Shown piece by piece: positions 5,997 to 8,213 of a DNA stretch of 8,213 nucleotides. The stretch spans positions 1 to 8,213 of the forward strand of contig CABUKB010000024.1 in the NCBI GenBank assembly GCA_902492045.1, read 5' to 3'. This DNA comes from an uncultured Oscillospiraceae bacterium. Lineage in GTDB: Bacteria; Bacillota; Clostridia; Oscillospirales; Acutalibacteraceae. The translations under genes and the position numbers were made by a program. Position 1 is the first letter of the stretch. Each line of letters starts with the position of its first letter. The notes beneath the pieces are model-generated. The model had not been told where the DNA came from and ran no database searches. It saw only the letters and a list, made by a program, of their open reading frames with translations.

Positions 5997-6238
5997 TGTT
6001 TTTTTATTGTTGCTTTTTAAAATCGGCAGCCGCTATTGCGGGGTTTGCCGGCCATGCATTACATTATGCCCTGGCGGGGGTTTTTATGCCTAGGATCCCG
6101 CCCTGGCAGGGGGAGGCCACAACCATCCGCCGGGAGACGGACTGAGGGTTCGAGCGGCGCCCGCTCTTATCGCGGGCGGCATCTGCGAGTTTGGCCGGAA
6201 ACGGACCCTGGTCCTCCGTATCCGGGGAAATCCCCGCC
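5997..6238. other. Non-coding region between mgtC promoter and zinc-ribbon gene
   Basis: Together with the mgtC leader this makes about 390 bp without a gene. I see no credible coding start. It holds a 7-bp hairpin CGCCCGC/GCGGGCG (6158-6178), an imperfect hairpin CCGGA-A-ACGGA / TCCGT-A-TCCGG (6195-6225) just downstream of the zinc-ribbon stop, and two copies of GCCCTGGC followed by a G-run (from about 6068 and 6102). The 6195-6225 hairpin is the best candidate for a minus-strand terminator but lacks a U-run. Confidence 0.5.
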
Positions 6239-6493
6239 TCAATCGTGCCGTCTCCAACCGCTTTTCCGCCCGCATCCCGGGCAATACTTTTCACTTCCCA
6301 GCAGTTCGGCGCCACAATAGGGGCAGGGGTCTGTCAGCATATAGCCGCAGTGCAGACAGTTCCGTCCCCGCGCCATTGTCTTGCCGCAAGAGGGGCAGAC
6401 CGTTTTTTCCGGCCGTACTCTGGCCCCGCAGTTTGGGCAGAAACTGGCGTCTTCCGATACCTCCCGGCCGCATTGAGGACATGGTGTACCCAT
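6239..6493 (-). CDS. Small triple zinc-ribbon protein
   Basis: An 84-residue, cysteine-rich, soluble protein with six evenly placed CxxC knuckles: C5/C8, C19/C22, C33/C36, C46/C49, C57/C60 and C71/C74. They make three consecutive four-cysteine zinc ribbons, each of the form CPxCG or CxHCG, related to the zinc-ribbon/double-zinc-ribbon domains common as short bacterial proteins or as N-termini of membrane proteins. No other domain or membrane segment follows, so it is a stand-alone ribbon array. It may bind nucleic acid or protein, but no specific function can be named. AAAGGAG lies about 10 nt before the ATG on the minus strand. It is divergent from the XRE regulator gene at 6687, and the predicted -35 boxes of the two promoters overlap, suggesting shared control. 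No paralogue or operon partner is visible. Confidence 0.85.
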   Translation of the reverse strand: MGTPCPQCGREVSEDASFCPNCGARVRPEKTVCPSCGKTMARGRNCLHCGYMLTDPCPYCGAELLGSEKYCPGCGRKSGWRRHD

Positions 6494-6593
6494 TGTCAGT
6501 GTGCTCCTTTCTGAACCCTTCTTCTATATAAAAGACCGGTCCTTTGCCGTATTTTGGCGGTAGATTTGGTAGTAAATCGTTTTTTCTCCTTTT

Positions 6594-6621
6594 AGTATAC
6601 CCTGTTTTGTCGAATTGTCAA
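6594..6621 (-). promoter_or_regulatory. Promoter for the zinc-ribbon gene
   Basis: On the minus strand, a perfect TTGACA (6621-6616), a 16-bp spacer and TATACT (6599-6594). The predicted start near 6587 leaves a leader of about 94 nt. The -35 overlaps that of the opposing xre promoter. Confidence 0.68.
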
Positions 6622-6644
6622 ATTTCAGTTGATAAGTATATTAT
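6615..6644 (+). promoter_or_regulatory. Putative promoter for the XRE regulator gene
   Basis: TTGTCA (6615-6620) with TATTAT (6639-6644) at 18 bp, or alternatively TATATT (6637-6642) at 16 bp. The -35 is the other strand of the zinc-ribbon -35, within the near-palindrome AATTGTCAAATT (6613-6624). It is weaker than the minus-strand promoter. Confidence 0.5.
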
Positions 6645-6686
6645 TATTGTTCTCCCGGGTGATACTGTTTACTAGGGTGATGGTAT

Positions 6687-6998
6687 ATGCAATATTTTGG
6701 CGAACGGTTACGGCAGCTTCGCCGGGCCCGGGGAATGACCCAGCAGGAATTGGCGGAAAAGCTGCATATGACAAAAGCGTCGGTTTCCGCTTATGAGACT
6801 TCGGGCAAGTATCCTTCGGTGGAGGTACTCCGAAAACTGGCGGAACTGTTTCGTGTTTCCGCCGATTATCTATTGGGCCTGGCTGATGACAACCGGATGG
6901 ATTTCACCCCGTTGACCGACGAGCAGTTCGGGCTTATCAATGGTCTTATACAAGAATTTGCCGCGTTGAATGCCATTGCGGAAGATAAAGACCCATAA
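6687..6998 (+). CDS. XRE-family helix-turn-helix transcriptional regulator
   Basis: A 103-residue DNA-binding protein. Residues 7-62 form a typical Cro/CI-type HTH_3 domain: RLRQLRRARGMTQQELAEKL, then the recognition segment MTKASVSAYETSGKYPS, and LRKLAELFRVSADYLLGL. The pattern is the common short SinR/Xre-like regulator. The rest (66-103) is a short polar tail with no recognised domain, so no ligand or partner can be inferred. The ribosome binding site is modest: AGGGTGAT at about 6674-6681, upstream of the ATG at 6687. The gene is divergent from the zinc-ribbon gene and probably regulates itself and perhaps that neighbour. A long hairpin covers its stop codon and may act as its terminator. 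Composition matches the G+C-rich part of the window. Confidence 0.92.
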   Translation: MQYFGERLRQLRRARGMTQQELAEKLHMTKASVSAYETSGKYPSVEVLRKLAELFRVSADYLLGLADDNRMDFTPLTDEQFGLINGLIQEFAALNAIAEDKDP

Positions 6999-7036
6999 GA
7001 CCGGGGATGGTGTCATCCCGGTTTATGGGTCTTTAT
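6985..7036 (+). terminator. Long hairpin spanning the xre stop codon, possible terminator
   Basis: AAAGACCCATAA (6987-6998) pairs with TTATGGGTCTTT (7023-7034). After a bulged G the helix continues ACCGGG with CCCGGT, and further ATAT-side pairs at the base (6985-6986 with 7035-7036), giving about 20 bp with a small loop near 7010. The stop codon TAA is in the left arm. The U-run is short and partly inside the stem (CTTTATAC), so termination is plausible but not certain. Confidence 0.5.
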
Positions 7037-7141
7037 ACACGGACGGTACCCGCCGTAGGACCGGCAGGGGGACAAGAGCACGTCAACCGCATCTTGTGGC
7101 TTTGGACTCCCTTGAAAGGCGGGTGTCGTTCGGAAACTTTT

Positions 7142-7177
7142 CCGCAAAATAGCGGTGGTCCGTCTTGCATTTTGCGG
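7142..7177. repeat. 9-bp inverted repeat overlapping the tRNA-Pro promoter
   Basis: CCGCAAAAT (7142-7150) and ATTTTGCGG (7169-7177) are perfect inverted copies 18 bp apart. The right copy overlaps the -35 hexamer (7165-7170) and spacer of the tRNA promoter. This could be an operator or an upstream terminator-like hairpin; a shorter CCGC/GCGG pairing within 7142-7155 competes with it. Confidence 0.5.
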
Positions 7178-7193
7178 CGGGGTATGCTATACT
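7165..7193 (+). promoter_or_regulatory. Promoter for tRNA-Pro
   Basis: TTGCAT (7165-7170), a 17-bp spacer and TATACT (7188-7193), with TGC directly before the -10 (extended -10). The predicted start near 7200 is about 70 nt ahead of the tRNA, leaving a 5' leader for RNase P removal. Confidence 0.72.
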
Positions 7194-7270
7194 ATCAAAA
7201 CGGACGAACCAGGTATGTGTTCACGATAGGATAACGCCCTTGGTTCTGAAGAATAAAAGATTTCCAAATT

Positions 7271-7347
7271 CGGGGTGTAGCTCAGTTTGGTAGAGCGCTT
7301 GGTTCGGGACCAAGAGGCCGTGGGTTCAAGTCCCGCCACTCCGACCA
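7271..7347 (+). tRNA. tRNA-Pro (anticodon CGG)
   Basis: A complete 77-nt tRNA with CCA encoded. The acceptor CGGGGTG pairs with CACTCCG (one G-T); the anticodon stem CTTGG/CCAAG encloses loop TTCGGGA, giving anticodon CGG, which reads CCG proline codons; the T arm GTGGG-TTCAAGT-CCCGC is standard with one T-G pair; and the D arm carries AGCTCAG...GGTAGAGC. It has its own promoter and terminator, so it is a single-gene unit. DNA to its right is noticeably A+T-richer, a common pattern where mobile DNA has integrated at a tRNA 3' end, though no att repeat or integrase is visible. Confidence 0.97.
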
Positions 7348-7360
7348 GAAGTATGTCGAA

Positions 7361-7399
7361 AGAAGTCGATTGCTGTAAAGCAATTGATTTCTTTTTTCT
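7361..7399 (+). terminator. Terminator of tRNA-Pro
   Basis: AGAAGTCGATTGCT (7361-7374) pairs along all 14 positions (two G-T wobbles) with AGCAATTGATTTCT (7379-7392) around loop GTAA, followed by a six-T run (7392-7397). It starts 13 nt after the CCA. Confidence 0.92.
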
Positions 7400-7412
7400 A
7401 TTGTGGTAAAAT
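7384..7412 (+). promoter_or_regulatory. Promoter for the VOC-family gene, overlapping the tRNA terminator
   Basis: TTGATT (7384-7389) lies in the right arm of the tRNA terminator; after 17 bp comes TAAAAT (7407-7412), preceded by TGG (extended -10). The predicted start near 7419 is about 29 nt before the gene. Confidence 0.6.
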
Positions 7413-7447
7413 AAAAAAATTATGATTTATAAAGGTGGGGATAATTT

Positions 7448-7834
7448 ATGAAAACAGGCTGTCAAGTATATTTAACAGGGTCTGTCGAGGCGGTGGAGTT
7501 TTACCAGAGAGCTTTTGATGTAACATTAGGGATGAACTTTAAAAACGAAGACGGCACATTTGCGCACGCTTCTTTAATGTATGGTGAAAATGAAATACTC
7601 GCAATCGCTGAAAATCAGAACAGTCGGAGGAAGCCTTCTATGGAGAATGGGAATGGGATGTCTTTTAATTGTTATGAATTAGGGACACGAGAGGCCGTAT
7701 TGAGAGCCTTTGATGTATTAAGTGAGGGAGCATTAAGTAATGAGAATCCAAATGGTCCGGGACCTCTTCCATGGTGTGATTTTTGCTTCTACCTAACAGA
7801 TAAATTTGGCATTCATTGGTGGGTTGCAATATAA
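7448..7834 (+). CDS. VOC/glyoxalase-fold protein, PhnB-like
   Basis: A 128-residue protein with the vicinal-oxygen-chelate (glyoxalase/bleomycin resistance/dioxygenase) fold, closest by eye to the PhnB-like group. It opens with a beta strand and then SVEAVEFYQRAF (12-23), the typical VOC helix. A YGENEILAIAEN strand follows, and it ends in YLTDKFGIHWWVAI, the hallmark FGxxW closing strand. The fold usually dimerises and may bind a metal or small molecule; no substrate can be assigned. The start is supported by AAAGGTGGGG a few bases upstream and by its own promoter in the tRNA terminator. It has no operon partner before it. G+C is low (22 of 60 bases at 7501-7560) and codons such as TTA, AAT and GAA are favoured, unlike metK or tuf, pointing to recent acquisition. 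No clear terminator follows. Confidence 0.88.
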   Translation: MKTGCQVYLTGSVEAVEFYQRAFDVTLGMNFKNEDGTFAHASLMYGENEILAIAENQNSRRKPSMENGNGMSFNCYELGTREAVLRAFDVLSEGALSNENPNGPGPLPWCDFCFYLTDKFGIHWWVAI

Positions 7835-7847
7835 CATTTATCCTCAT

Positions 7848-7978
7848 CCTCTCTAACTGTTAAAGGTATTTGTAAAACTCTCGCATCCTTTTCGCGGTGC
7901 ATTTTATACGCTTTTATTACCGCAACCACACTATCACGGTGAATCCACTCACGTAGTTACAGCGAAAAGATAGAGAGG
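7848..7978. repeat. Two paired inverted repeats in non-coding DNA after the VOC gene
   Basis: CCTCTCTA (7848-7855) is the inverse of TAGAGAGG (7971-7978), and CTTTTCGC (7888-7895) is the inverse of GCGAAAAG (7962-7969). The right arms are one base apart, the left arms 32 apart, so both pairs could form together as one interrupted long-range helix enclosing about 66 nt. I see no target-site duplication around it. Whether it is a folded RNA, a degraded mobile element or chance is open. Confidence 0.4.
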
Positions 7979-8006
7979 GATCAGTTTCGTTTAACTCCGG
8001 TTGGAT

Positions 8007-8042
8007 GGTGTATCCATACGGATCCATTACACTAAATACACC
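8007..8042 (+). promoter_or_regulatory. Inverted repeats just upstream of the partial gene at 8060
   Basis: GGTGTA (8007-8012) and TACACC (8037-8042) are inverse copies ending five bases before the GGAGGT ribosome binding site; an alternative local hairpin is TGGAT-GGTGT-ATCCA (8002-8016). The position suggests a leader structure or operator, but the stems are short. No convincing promoter was found between 7980 and 8040. Confidence 0.3.
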
Positions 8043-8059
8043 ATATGGAGGTAAATAAG

Positions 8060-8213
8060 ATGAAAGAGATGGACTGTGTTGAAGTCATTGTGGAAAAGGA
8101 ATGTTATGTAAAAGAGGGCGTACACAAGGGTATGCAGGGTTGGATTTGTGATCCTAAGAATATCGATGGTTCTTGGTTGGTTAATTTTCCGCAATATGGG
8201 GAAAAGCAAGACA
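8060..8213 (+). CDS. Small unidentified protein, 5' part (partial)
   Basis: The gene runs off the right edge after 51 codons plus one base, with no stop. The start is well supported: GGAGGT (8047-8052) with a 7-nt spacing to ATG, then an uninterrupted frame. The visible sequence begins MKEMDCVEVIVEKECYVKEG, then VHKGMQGWICDPKNIDGSWL and VNFPQYGEKQD. It is soluble and rich in charged residues, with a strand-turn-strand pattern and glycine-containing turns that resemble small SH3/KOW-like beta-barrel proteins; this is an impression only. I do not recognise a named family and assign no function. Low G+C and A/T-ending codons match the VOC gene, so both belong to the same accessory-looking segment. 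Confidence 0.75.
   Translation, partial: MKEMDCVEVIVEKECYVKEGVHKGMQGWICDPKNIDGSWLVNFPQYGEKQD

Noticed and set aside
7819..7825. att duplication of the tRNA-Pro 3' end (GTGGGTT inside the VOC gene)
   Set aside because: Only seven bases match and it lies within conserved coding sequence for the VOC C-terminus; chance is the simpler explanation.

Overview
The window is about 8.2 kb of bacterial chromosome. Most of it is G+C-rich and looks like a member of the Bacillota, probably an anaerobic Clostridia/Oscillospiraceae-type bacterium. The reasons are: the fusA-tuf gene order; an FMN riboswitch on a RibU-type ECF riboflavin transporter; an S-box (SAM-I) riboswitch on metK; strong AGGAGG-like ribosome binding sites; sigma-A-type promoters with extended -10 boxes; many hairpin-plus-U terminators; and a tRNA with encoded CCA. 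The species assignment is inference.

Layout. 1-347 is the 3' end of fusA (EF-G). tuf (EF-Tu, 495-1697) follows with its own near-consensus promoter and a textbook terminator. 1753-2425 has no convincing gene. It holds a six-copy, 78-bp tandem array (1895-2368) in which each unit can form two hairpins. The last copy has changed both arms of one hairpin together and so keeps the pairing. 2426-3429 is a riboflavin-salvage unit: promoter, FMN riboswitch, terminator and ribU. 3458-4985 is the S-adenosylmethionine unit: promoter, an extra Y-shaped leader element, SAM-I riboswitch, terminator and metK. A perfect 12-bp bidirectional terminator separates metK from a convergent MgtC/SapB-type membrane protein gene (5122-5844, minus), which has a strong promoter and a hairpin leader.

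5997-6238 is non-coding. A small triple zinc-ribbon protein gene (6239-6493, minus) and an XRE-family regulator gene (6687-6998, plus) are divergent. Their predicted promoters have overlapping -35 boxes, so the regulator may control both genes. A tRNA-Pro(CGG) gene (7271-7347) has its own promoter and terminator.

From the tRNA to the right edge the DNA becomes clearly A+T-richer (22 G/C in 60 at 7501-7560, against 44 in 60 at 4681-4740). This part carries a VOC/PhnB-like gene (7448-7834), a non-coding stretch with paired inverted repeats, and the start of an unidentified small protein gene (8060 to the edge). It looks like accessory DNA beginning at a tRNA gene, but no integrase or att duplication is visible.

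Most of the window is housekeeping. The parts that ordinary annotation does not explain are the 78-bp hairpin array, the extra structured element ahead of the SAM riboswitch, the shared xre/zinc-ribbon promoter region, and the tRNA-to-accessory transition.
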